64,000 nucleotides of DNA from Bryopsis sp. KO-2023 (lineage: Eukaryota; Chlorophyta; Ulvophyceae; Bryopsidales; Bryopsidaceae). Every line of letters begins with the position of its first letter. Position 1 is the stretch's first letter. The notes beneath the pieces were generated by a model. That model was given only the letters and a program-made list of their open reading frames with translations. It made no database searches and had not been told where the DNA came from. Of the stretch, positions 53,426-64,000 are shown one piece after another. The stretch is from NCBI GenBank assembly GCA_030272585.1, contig BSYQ01000010.1:1116001-1180000 (forward strand), written 5' to 3'. The position numbers and the translations under genes were made by a program.

Positions 53426-53451
53426 ATTCGTCGTTGAATTCAACGACGAAT
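53426..53451. repeat. 26-bp perfect palindrome
   Basis: Left arm ATTCGTCGTTGAA (53426-53438) and exact complement to 53451, with no spacer. It is preceded by ATTCGAAT at 53420-53427, so arms again overlap. Confidence 0.93.
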
Positions 53452-54513
53452 CAGGGACAAGGGGGTAACAGTCTCAACCGAAAAACCGTGTCAAACATGA
53501 GTTTCATACGTGCATTAGCACATAACACCAAACACCAAACCCTCATCAACTTGACTTGAAGTCGATGCCGCATAAACTCTGAATAAGACAGTGGATATTT
53601 GTCAGATGTTGAATTCACATTTTTACTGTAAGAAGTACGATCCCTATTCCAACCAAAGTCCCTTCACATACCAGAACCCGGAGTCCTAAGTGTACAAACT
53701 GCACAGCAACTAATAAACTGAATTAGCCTTTTCCACACGCTTCCACACGTCTACGAAAAATCAAAACAAATCACTTTTGTCAGCTCTAATCAGGTCGACA
53801 CCCTCGGGACTCCTGGTGCGAACACTGAGTTTTGACGCGGCCGTCCACTCCCACTGAGTGCGACCGGTCACTGCTCCACTCAGAGGTCGTGCAAAAAGGC
53901 TTAATTCCACAAAGCCTCTTGTATCAACACCGTTCATTCGAAAAACGTTTCAGTCAAGACTTTTCTATGGCGCTGTTATCGTATTTTCCATTCCGTTTTT
54001 CATGGTTGAAACAAACTTCAGCCAACTTGGGCCAAACTTCAAACTTCTTGTTCTTCATCCAAACCAACGCCAGAGCGCCACTAAAACCCTATGGCGATTG
54101 AAGTCTGGCCCCTTGAGCTGTGTCTATTGGCATCTTCGCATGTAAGTATGTTTGTTTGTTTGTTTTGTGTCTATTGCCCCTCGTCAGATATCTCCATGAT
54201 GGGGTTTTTTCTTTCCACCACATCCGATCCTCAGCATAGCATTGAATGTCCGCTGAGTCGTTTCTGCATACGATACTTCGGTTCTTTTTCTTTTCGATCC
54301 TGAACACAGACGAAAGTTGATCCCTGGCACCGCTGCGATGGTAGTACAGGCTTTGCTTTTTGTGATTTTCTGCCCAGGTGCTGTATCTAGATATTTCTGT
54401 ATCTAGTTCGCGGAATAGACTAGAAAACAGGCCAGCTCTATTGATCAAAAACGTGGTGTTCGCGTAGGAGCCAACAGTGGCCAAAGCTTTTTAGACCTTT
54501 TGAGCAGCGTCGT
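53452..54513. other. Intergenic, 3' of the SNF2 gene
   Basis: About 1 kb with no supported gene. Contains (TTTG)n near 54150-54165. Confidence 0.5.
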
Positions 54514-57500
54514 TTATTTTATGGGAGGATATTGGAGTCCACCTGTTGTCTCCATACTGTGCTTTGGCCTGAACGCGGCAGCAGTAGATTGCACGAGATG
54601 CTCTATATCTTCTGAGGTGGCGAGGCGACTATATTCCCCATTGTTACCTGATTCAAACCAAGCTCTCATCAGAATCTGAATGCTCAACAAAGAATTCAAA
54701 TGGGAAACCATAACGTGTCGAAACAAGCAAGAACTCGACTCTACAGGGCGGAACGATGGTGTCGAGTCTATATTGTGGATATATTGTTTAAGACAATATA
54801 TCCTAGTATCAGCATGTACTAGGATATGCGATTTTACGATGGCCCTTTTTTCTTTTTTCTATTCTCCCTAATTTTCGTTGACAATATTTCGCGCACACTT
54901 CTCCTCCTTCATTTTGTATTTCTTTACACCACGCGCGAAAATAAAAAGTGGACACTTGCATAATGCAGTACCCATATTTTTCCATCTCCCCTCTTCCATC
55001 GATCGGCAACGGTCATCCTCCGCATCAAAAGCTATGACCTCAGCAGGGGTTCTGGCAAGCGTTTCATTCAGCGACGAAACTGACCTTTCAGCCGGTCCGG
55101 TCGATACTGTGCGGATCAAATGCAGAAGGTACCCCCTTCTTGCCTCAGCACTGGTACTCCCATCAAAGAATCCACCTGTCATTTATGAGAACTATTCACA
55201 ACCAGGCAATGAGCTGAACAAATGATTGTAATTTTTGATTTGGTTTGAACAAATGATGGTTTCGACGCAATCAATGATTGCACGAAGCCGCACCCGTAAT
55301 GGACCTGTCCGCCAAACCTCGCCTGTCCATGGCTCTGCTTATGATGTCGTCCTCTATGGTACCGATCGCATGTAGTCGAATCACCATAACTGGCCTCGTT
55401 TGTCCGATACGGTGCGCTCTGGCTTGTGCCTGGAGGTCGATTTGAGGATTAGGGTCCGTGTCATACATTATCACCGTGTCCGCTGCTTGCAGATTCAGCC
55501 CTACGCCACCCGCTCTCGTACTGAGGATGAACAGAAAGATAGAAGAATCTGCACGAATCAAAAGAAGGGGCTTGAGCAAAGCTGACTTCAGAAGCAGTAA
55601 GCACTGAAATTCATGCCCCGCAGGTCCATACATGATAAGTATTCGATTTCGCTTGGAAAGCCACAGATCAAATTCGGTTTTGTGTTTATCTTTGTTTGTT
55701 CGTCCGAGTTAGGTACCTTTCTTGTTAAATTTTGTTAAGAGGTGCTGTCGATCCACAGTCTGCGTGGACCCATCCAAGCGTAGGTACTGGAATCCACGCC
55801 ATTCCAAATAGTCTTCGAGAACATCCATCATCCGCGTCATGGTGCAAAAAAGAAGTACTTTGTGGCCTGTTGCGTGCATTTTCCGAAGAATTCCATCCAG
55901 AACCTCAAGTTTGCTGCCCAGCCGCAAGCAGTCGGGCAGAGGGTGGCTGGGTAGATCGCCTCCATCGACGTGCAAACGACTGCATGGGCACTCCAACAAT
56001 TTGTCGCCACTCGAATCCAACATTTGTGCTGATGTTTGTGTAGATCTGAACCTTCTCTTTAATCTCACCTTATGAAGGGATGATTGGATATAGCCCTCAT
56101 TTCCATGTATGCATTTCTGACGCCTGCCATTGTTCCAGTCTCCAGCTCTGACAATAGAAAGCCATAGAGTGCCCTTTCGTAGGGGCTGAGGGTGCATGGT
56201 ACCAAATGCTCGGTCTGCCGTTTTTCAGTGCAGATGTGTCAGCAGTTTCTTCAGGAGGTACGAAACGTAATCAACATTTTCGGGGACGGGTGGCTCACCT
56301 ACCTTTCGTGGAAGATCTGTGGCGACAGTGCTCTTCAGCCTCCTCAGGATGAACGGCCGCAGAACCTGAAGCGGAAGACGTTGCTTACTTTTATTCAGAA
56401 GTAGCACCTAGATGTGTTTTTAAGAATGCACTTTCCCAAACTTTTTCACCCTGTACCTGATGCAAACGGTTCGTCACCAGCAGCGACTCCTCCTCGCTCA
56501 ACAGGTCAGCATCTTCACCATCTCCCGAAAATTTCTCCAAGCCAAACCATGTCTGGAAATCGGCAGACGAGTCGAAGAGGTCCGGCATCAGAAAATTCAA
56601 AAGCGACCATAACTCTTGCAGTGTGTTCTGAACTGGAGTTCCTGCAGGTGTTCAGCGAGCAAATGAGAGGCTCACAATAAACACACAGATGACAGCAAGA
56701 ATAGGAAAATGCCATTGATGTGGGGTCGTTTAGGACCTCTTGCCTGTCAAGACGAGCCTCCCCTTGGCATTGTACTTTTTCATGTGAGCGTTCAGTTTGC
56801 ACTCTGGGTTTTTCAGCCTGTGCCCTTCATCCACTATTATACTTTCCCATGTCAGTTTCGAAAGCCTGGCTCTATCTTTTTGACCCATCATCATTTCGTA
56901 GGTTGTCAAGATAACATGGAACGACTTTCCTCGAATCTAGTGAATTGGAGTCACAAACTTCAAAATCAGAACATTGTGCCAATAAATTCATGAACCAATA
57001 ATTTCAATCGACCATTTTAACATGGTGTACCTGGCTGGCATGGATCCTACACCTCTCGTCGGCAGATCCAGAATATACGACAACCGTCAAAGATGGAGCC
57101 CAATGCGAAAACTCAAAGTGCCAGTTCGACAACACAGAGGCTGGAGCAGCCACTAGGAAAGGATGACCGCAAGAAGAAGTCTCCACAAGGTGGGATATAA
57201 ACGCGATCACCTGCAAGAGTCAGTACAGTTGTGCACTAAGCTGACGCAAGCAGCGATTTGGCAGCTTTTTCGGGAGAACCCCTACCTGGATCGTTTTCCC
57301 AAGTCCCATTTCGTCAGCCAGGATACCATTTAATCCATGTTCGTGCAGCGACACCAGCCACGAAACGCCCTGGCAGGCAAGCATGCCTCATCAAGTCTCA
57401 ATCGACGAACAATCATAATACACAGAAACGTTTCTTGCACTCTTACTGCATGCAATAACACCTACCTGCATCTGGTATTCTCGGAGCTGACCGCCGACCA

Positions 57501-59424
57501 GAATTTCTGGCTGCGTCTCTAGATTCGCGTTGAAAGATGCGGCAAGCGAATCCCATTCCATCGTGGTACTAAGGAGAGATTCGATTGGCGTCTGGGTGCC
57601 TTGGACGACCATGGCACTTTGGTGGATCGTCTCCTGTGTTCGTTTTCGCCTTGCCTCCTTCAGTTTCTGGGCCAGCCTTCGAAGACACTTATCGGTTTCA
57701 CGTATTACATGATTGATTCTTTGGTTCTTGGCGTCCTGGAAAAAGAGAGTCGAAAGAAATCAAATCACGCAGACAACCCCAACGTGCGTGGCAATGCAGT
57801 CGGCAAGAAAATCTTGAAACCTACCTGCAAGAGTGCAAGGTATTGTTCAACATCACTCGATCTAAGGGCCTCCAATCTCAGTTTGGTCGCCGCCGCCACC
57901 TCTTCCTTACGTTTTTCGTGCCACTCGTGCACGCCTCCGTTCCTGTTCTTTAGATTGCCTTCCTTCTCTTCTGCTCTCTGCCACATCTGGAGCGTAAAAG
58001 CACCGATCATTATATCTTCAAAGAATTTTCTGAGTCGTTTATGGAAAGCTCCCCGTGCAAACGCTCACCTCGTGTCGGGCTGAAGCCACGGCAGTCTCTG
58101 TGCGCTCTATGAAATCCCAATCAGAAGGGTGGGACAATTTATCCTCCCAACTTTCCAGTTGCCAGTCAGGTACCACTGATAGATGCTGGAATGGCGTAAT
58201 ACTGGCATTGGTCGGCAACCTTTTCCGGAGTGGCGTGTCGACGCCAAGGGGTTCTACGTCCTCCATGATCGAGCACGCCAAATCAGTGTGCAATGGACGA
58301 ACTCTTCTCGAGCACTCCAAAATTCTCTTCTGGAGAAGAACGACGTCGCGGTTTGCACCTTCGAACCTACGAAACGAGAACTTGTGGTACAGCCGTGTTC
58401 TTGGAGAAGATTTCGTTTCCAGCGACCTGCCCTCACCGTTTCATTTCTTCATGCAGAGCTCGAGAAAGGATCTCAGAGGCTTGTTCTTCTTCCGATCCAT
58501 GACCGAATTCGTGGCTTCGTTTTTGCCCTAGCTGTTCTTCTATCAAGTTCGTGACCCCGTGTATCGCCAACGTGAGATCACTCAACCCCTCCTCCCTTCC
58601 CGCCGCCAGAGATTCCTCCAAACTCCTGCGTAACAAGATACCACCATCCACATTTTCCCCGCCTCGTTCGCGACGACCAGCCGCCCCACTTCCTGTCCAT
58701 CTTGGCTCAATTCGGGAGAGCACCGCCCAATCTTTACACAGCCCACACAAGTTCAATTTCGTTTTGCCACTTTCGAGGGAAGCGAACTTGCTGAGACTCT
58801 TGGCTCACGAACCTGCTTCTGTAAGCTCGCTTGCAAACCTGGATGAGAATCCACAGCTTGCTGTTACTTTGCGGATTGAATATCGACGGCAGCCCAAACC
58901 ATTCCTTGGAAAGACAACTCACCTGGCCGATCCGTTGCGATCAGCCTGCTGGTGAGGATGATTTTCTGCGACCACCTACGTTATTGGTAAAGATGATGAA
59001 ATACAAAAAGACAAGAATCAAGTCGTGGTGGCTTTCAAACTTGGGAACCAGCCGTACCCCTTCATGCTCCTTCGAAGCCGACTGAGCGATGACCCTGCAA
59101 ATCGAGTCGAAACCAAGCGTATTGAGACATTCATGCAGATCACAGATGTGCATGAATCTCTAGACACCCAGGACTTACCTGAGCAGTCCTTGTGCAGCCT
59201 TTGTGCAATGCTTCTCTTTCGACAAGTGGTTATGTGCCTACAAGTCGCAGTTCATGGATGTTGTAAACGGAGCCGTCGCCACCACGCAGCTTTTTGTTGG
59301 TTCAACCGAATACCTTCTGGAGGATGCGTCTCGCAGTCTCAGGGCACCCAGCGACTTCACAGATCTTTTCGAAGAGTCCTGCTCCGGCGTTACACTTCCC
59401 ACGCTTCAACCGCACTCGCACCAT
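54514..59424 (-). CDS. SWI/SNF-type chromatin remodeling ATPase (SNF2/BRM subfamily), multi-exon
   Basis: Nuclear DNA translocase that moves nucleosomes. Proposed start ATG 59424 ([20 protein letters not shown]), but the N-terminal exons are uncertain. An HSA-like helical region ([20 protein letters not shown], then [10 protein letters not shown]) is at 57900-57830. Helicase motifs in order: LREYQMQ (about 57480); [15 protein letters not shown] and Walker [11 protein letters not shown] (57370-57290); [16 protein letters not shown]; the DEGH box of motif II with RLKN (about 56820); [20 protein letters not shown] (56640-56590); [27 protein letters not shown] (about 56100); [20 protein letters not shown] (about 55810); [20 protein letters not shown] and motif [15 protein letters not shown] (55520-55395). 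An SnAC-like segment [18 protein letters not shown] follows, and a C-terminal exon ends [12 protein letters not shown] 54514-54516. The '[21 protein letters not shown]' style is that of BRM/SNF2, not ISWI or CHD. I see no bromodomain. Confidence 0.92.
54777..54827. repeat. Alternative hairpins sharing one arm, inside a SNF2-gene intron (A-A'-A)
   Basis: GGATATATTGT (54777-54787) pairs with ACAATATATCC (54793-54803). ATATCCTAGTA (54798-54808) pairs with TACTAGGATAT (54817-54827). Both stems are 11 bp and perfect. They compete for ATATCC at 54798-54803. Confidence 0.93.
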
Positions 59425-60824
59425 CTTGAATTTCCCACTTTCTTTGATTTCACGATTCTGTGGTTGCAGCTGAGACTGGGGGCATTTTGTTTCTGTTCCA
59501 GAATGCCAGTCCTGTCATCTCCTTGGGCAGGCTTTTCAAACGTCCACGAAATATGTTGCAAGTCCAGAGGAATGCAATGAGAAGGGACAGGAGTCTGGCT
59601 GGTTGATTGGGTGGGATTGTCGACGCCAAAGCTCTTGTTGGGAGTTTCGTGAGTTTTGGGGGTATTGGTTACAGCTGCACGATCCAGGAGGTATTCAGGG
59701 GACAGTATCAAACATGCCTTCTAGGTAGAAGTAGCCGCAATTAGAAGTAGCCGCAATTAAAGAGGCAGCATATGTGAATATATATCCCAGAAGGCATGTT
59801 TGTATGATACCTTCCCCTGCTTAACCCCCAGACCCCCCGAAAGAATTCTGAACATATGGTGGGAGGCTCGACGGCGACGAACAGAACTGCCATCAAAATA
59901 GACAATACAATACATTGTGAAGATGGAGCATCATGCATGGTCACATTTCTCCAAAACCAGGATGTGTCCGGTTTTAGTTACAGACATCTCCGTCAAACAA
60001 GATGGAGGTAAATAGATTGCTGGACATTTTCTTTTTTTTTTTCCTTTTTCTTTTTCTACCCCTGCTCTCCAACACAGAACAAAAAAAAAAAGCTATGTCG
60101 AATAATTTCTCAGTCTTTTCCTTTTTTTCCTTCCACCACTCGCCTTCCAAATATATCTAGCCTAAGAAATTTTGCTGCACTGCTCCAAACCAAAACTCAC
60201 ACTCTGCCCTCTTCCAACGCAAGTCGAAAGTCTGCAAAGACTCGAAAACCATCTGCACGCTACCCATTTATTTCGGGATATACAACCGATTGATAACTCA
60301 CTCCCACCCCTTTTGTCACCACACCCAATTTTTCATATTCGGAAATAAAACTGATCCGAACTCCCAGACAGCACATGCTGCTGGACCACCCAATGCTGTT
60401 TTGCTGTTCATTTTCATTGTAGTACCTTCACACCGGCGAATCAGCCATAACTCCAGAATGCACCACCCCCTCGCATGTAAACAGTAAAAACTGTGGTAGG
60501 TCATGATAAAAGTCATAAAAGTCCCTTTCCCAGATCTTTGATATCTTCCCCTATCATTTTCCATTTTCCAAGACAAACTCTTTATCCTAACCAATTCCCC
60601 TTTTTCCCCTCTCTCCAGAAATGCACAGCCCTCAAAATATATACAGCAACTTCCCTCCTTTTTTTTCTTAAAAACAACAAAATACATCATCCACCTGCTG
60701 CCCCTTGTTCCACAACCCTCCTCCTACATACATCGACGCCAAAATACAGATGTTTTTTTTTCTCAACCCTACCAACTTGTTTCTTTTTTTTTCCAATTTC
60801 CCTCATCTTTTTTTTTCCACCTCT
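59425..60824. other. Region between the SNF2 and armadillo genes
   Basis: 1.4 kb. A minus-strand frame at 59711-59405 (SPEYLLDRAAVTNTPK...) is open after CTAG and could be an upstream SNF2 exon or 5' UTR. It lacks an ATG and runs into the proposed start exon out of phase. It also holds a 17-bp tandem duplication (agaagtagccgcaatta, 59724-59757). The rest is T/C-rich with no supported gene. Confidence 0.5.
59703..59813. repeat. Inverted repeat with a 4-nt indel
   Basis: AGTATCA-AACATGCCTTCT near 59704-59722 is complementary to AGAAGGCATGTTTGTATGAT near 59791-59811, apart from an extra TACA complement in the second arm. The loop contains the 17-bp tandem duplication. Confidence 0.75.
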
Positions 60825-63800
60825 TTACGATTCTTCTGGCTCAAATGGCTTCGCCTTCTCTTCCTCGATAAGATTCTTATTCTCCTCACTCATTTCTGCA
60901 AGGATATTCAAAACGTACTCACAGTGGGGGTGCGTGTCAGGGATGTGATATTTCCACTCTTTGGCAAGCAACTGAATCCCATTGGCTTTCAACATATCGC
61001 TTCTGCCGTCCTTGTTCACAACAAATTTCCTCAATGCCAAGACAGCAGTCTCTCTGCAAGGTTCGTCATTACTCGCCATCAATTGTACACAAGGAGGCAC
61101 AGCACCCGTCTGCAAAACCAGAGAACTCAGTCATTATCCCAAATATGAAACTTTTCAAGAATTATTTTTCAATCCTAGAAAAGCAACGTAATGGCAAGAA
61201 GCTGTGTCAAGAAGCTGAGCCAATCCAGTTTCGCCACTGCTGACATTCCTTAAAAAAAATATATACAAATATAAAAATAATAAAAAAAAAATAAAAAAAA
61301 AATATATATATATATATATATATTGTACCTGCACAATGAGGTCACAGATAGGCCCTTCAGCAAGATTTGCCAAAGCCAAGGCAGAGTTCCTATTGCACAA
61401 GTCATGATCCACAGACAGCAACTGCGTCAAGAGCGGAATTGCTCCAAGCTTGCAGAATGCCTGCTGGTTGTCTGGATGCCCACAGACCATGTTGGCAATC
61501 GCCAAAGCAGCCTTTCCCTTGCTCTTCTCATCATCTGCATTCAACAACCCCATCAGACCTGGGATTCCTCCTTCCTTCGCCACTGCCGTCTGATTCTCCT
61601 TGTTGTTGCAACAGAGATTGGCCAGCGCCCAGGCTGCTTGTTCCTTGCATCCATCGTTTCCGCTGGAAAGAAGCTGGACCAGCGGGATGATTCCTCCTTC
61701 CTTCAGAATGAGTCTTTGGTTCGTCTCTTGGCATGCCAAAATTGCAAGTGCAGAGGTTGCTGTCTTTTGATAGACTTCCTTGCCATTGCGAATCATATCG
61801 ATCAGCGGTCTGACACCACCTTCCTTCACAATCGCCAGCACCACACTCGGGTTGTAACCCATACTCTTTGTTCTAATCAACGGACGCGGACCTTCCTCCT
61901 TCCTGATTTCTATTGGAGTTGGCATCACCTGCACATAAAAACAAACTTCTCCGTAAATCTGCAGGTTTTTCATTCCAGGGAATCTGGCGTCAAGAAACAC
62001 AAATCAATCGGCGATTGATTGAATTTTTAGGCGCTCTTCGAACCAAGGCACACTACAAATTGTGGATAATATTACCTTGACTTCTGCCTTTCCACCAGTG
62101 TTGGCCATCATGGCCACAATATTACCATCATTGTATGCCAGATTTGCCAAGGCCAGTGCGGCTCCCCTCTTACAGTAGTCATTCCCAGAAGTAAGGAGCT
62201 GCAGAAGAGGGGGAATGGCACCTTCGTTCACAATCGAGGACTGGTTTCTCTCATCATAAGCCAAATTCGCCAAGGCTGAAATGGCATTTTGCTTGCAGAC
62301 ATCATTGGACTTGATGAGGAGCTGGACCAGAGCTGGAATGGCCCCTTCCTTGGCAATGGCTTGCGTATGTGTTGCTCCGTATGCAAGATTGGCAAGAGCA
62401 AGCCCAGCGTTCTTTTTACACCAGAGGTTGCCCGTAGAAAGAAGCTGGACCAGGGGGCGAATCGCACCCTCTTGGACGATGGTGAACATGTTATCATTGT
62501 TGAAGGCAAGATTTGCCAATGCAAGCGCTGCGTTTTGCTTGCACACCATGTTTCCAGTGTTCAACAGAGCAATGAGAGACTTGATACCACTTTCTTGTGC
62601 GATGACCACCTGCACACATAAACAAGATTCTCAACATCCTTCGTCTTGAAGTTTCCATCGAAAAGATACCAATAATTATTCCCCCAATAATAACAATAAT
62701 AATCAATAATCAAGATCTCGCTTGCAAGTGATTTATTTTACCTTGTTAGCGTCATTGTACGCCAGATTTGCCAAGGCCAAAGCAGCGTTGCTCTTGCATT
62801 CCAATGAGGAAACTTGAAGGAGCTGCACGAGAGCCCTGATGCCACCAGCCTCGGCAATCGTGACCTTGATGTCGTCGTTGTATGCCAAATTGGCCAGCGC
62901 AAGAGCGGCGTTTTTCTTGCTGTCCTTGTTACCTCTCTCCACGAGTCTGACTAATGCTGGGATGCCGCCCGCCTCCGAAATGGCCAGCTTCATATCTTGC
63001 TTATATGCTAGATTTGCAAGCGCAAGGGCAGCATATCGCTCACATTCCTACACGATGAAGTCAGAACTGAGACGAAAACACCAAAATGTGGACAGAATTA
63101 TAGAAAGCAATCGCTGACATTTTTGTCACCTGGTTCCCGATGTCGAGCAGCTTGATAAGAGCCGGCAAGCCATCCTCTTTAGCAAGTGCTGCCTTGATAT
63201 CATCATTGAAAGCGAGGTGTGCAAGTGCGGCCACAGCAGCTTCACGGCAAGCGTCAGAGCCGCTGTCCAAAACCTCCACCAGTGCCCTGACACCTCCATC
63301 CTTTATGATCGCTTTGCGATTCTCGTCGTTGTTCGCCAGCGAACCCAAAATGTGAATGACATTTTTCTTGCATTCATCGCTCTCTGTTCCCAACATCCTG
63401 ACCAAAGGCATAACGCCACCCTCTTCAGCAATATTGATCTCACTGCAAGAGGCCAGACGTGCCAGGGTGGATGTTGCCCCTTTCTTGCTCACATCGCTGC
63501 CAGCAGCCAACATTTTTACAAGCTTCGGCACACCACCGGCATCAACAATCGCCATCTTGTTTTCCTTGTTGCAAGCTATGTTTGCGAGTGCCTTCGTCGC
63601 ATGCTCCACCAGAGACTCATCCCCAGATTTCACAACATCCACCAGGCTTGGAATACCGCCCGCCTGGGCGACAGCAAATCTGTTCTGGCTGTTGGTGGAC
63701 AGCAGGGACAGCGCAGTCGTTGCATGCTCTCGCACTGCTGGGTTTTCAGCCTTAATCAGCCCAACCAATGGTGCAATCCCACCTGCATGAGCAATGGCCA

Positions 63801-64000
63801 CCTGACAACACCACCAAATCCCGTTGAGGAGCCTTCATACCTTGATGCAACTAGACACCACCAAGCTTTCTTGTTTTAGAAACAGGTACCTTGTTCTCAT
63901 TATTGGTGGCAAGCGTCGCCAATGCCTTTGCAGCATGCTCCACACAGGCCTTGTTTCCTACACTGAGCAACTTCACAAGGGCTGATGTTCCTCCCTCTTG
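60825..64000 (-). CDS. Armadillo-repeat protein, 5' end beyond the window
   Basis: A solenoid protein for protein-protein binding; partner unknown. The minus strand enters at 64000 already in repeats (EGGTSALVKLLSVGNKACVE) and ends at TAA 60825-60827 (EEKAKPFEPEES). I count about 17 ARM units of about 42 residues. Many are near-identical in form: 'EAGGIPALVRLVERGNKDSK', 'KNAALALANLAYNDDIKVTI', 'EGAIRPLVQLLSTGNLWCKK'. Exons hold several whole units each (63801-63130; 63045-62743; 62612-62075; 61928-61330), with introns at similar places in the repeat, which suggests growth by exon or unit duplication. A short exon NVSSGETGLAQLLDTASCHY lies between a TA-repeat intron and the last exon (TGAVPPCVQLMASNDEPCRE). 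The regularity resembles Vac8/plant ARM-only proteins. No F-box or U-box seen in the part present. Confidence 0.9.
61262..61323. repeat. A/T-rich tract with (TA)n in an armadillo-gene intron
   Basis: A-runs followed by (TA)11 directly at the GTACAATATA donor that follows the exon ending CDLIVQ. Confidence 0.9.

Noticed and set aside
1..64000. CRISPR arrays, bacterial operons, ribosome binding sites
   Set aside because: The DNA is eukaryotic with introns; no regularly spaced repeats with unique spacers are present.

Overview
The window is nuclear DNA of an intron-rich, photosynthetic eukaryote. Most genes are split into short exons with GT...AG introns. A plastid ribosomal protein L24 and a plastid-type J-domain protein both have transit-peptide-like N-termini. 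The riboflavin deaminase is plant-like, and one gene resembles the C-terminal tail of plant myosin VIII. Together these point to the green lineage, probably an alga on or near the streptophyte branch. I cannot name the species. All exon structures were read by eye from splice signals and family conservation.

Layout. 0.2-31.2 kb is a dense housekeeping region: a two-box HMG protein (-), plastid L24 (-), a plastid J-domain protein (-), a class II (SIRT4/SRT2-type) sirtuin (-), the tRNA m1A58 methyltransferase catalytic subunit TRM61 (-), RNA polymerase III subunit RPC9 (+), branched-chain 2-oxoacid dehydrogenase E1-alpha (+), a free-standing myosin-VIII-tail-like coiled-coil protein (-), an unnamed conserved protein (+), a RibD-type deaminase (-), an unknown single-exon protein (+), and RNA polymerase III subunit RPC10/RPC11 (-). 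Three divergent pairs (TRM61/RPC9, myosin-tail/25.3 kb gene, RibD/28.1 kb gene) share start-to-start gaps of only about 190-330 bp, which are probably bidirectional promoters.

31.2-54.5 kb is accessory DNA. It holds a CpG-rich stretch, a long GTGCGGGG fold-back, and two complete Ty3/Gypsy chromoviral LTR retrotransposons. Element 1 (34712-41665) has one gag-pol ORF. Element 2 (43846-51095) has separate gag and pol joined by a well-formed -1 frameshift signal. Each element has LTRs that look identical, a perfect 5-bp target duplication and full-length ORFs, so both are recent and possibly active. After them comes a region of chained perfect palindromes (52.2-53.5 kb), with a further pair in the first intron region of the next gene.

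54.5-64 kb carries a SNF2/BRM-type chromatin remodeling ATPase (-) and a long armadillo-repeat protein (-) cut by the right window edge.

The strongest unusual signals are four. (1) Element 2's pol and 3' UTR are almost free of CpG (I count four CG in 4.8 kb), while its gag and LTRs are CpG-rich. (2) The -1 frameshift signal. (3) The GTGCGGGG fold-back family. (4) A recurrent A-A'-A arrangement of overlapping palindromes, plus tRNA T-arm-like hairpins in the LTRs and at 52.5 kb.
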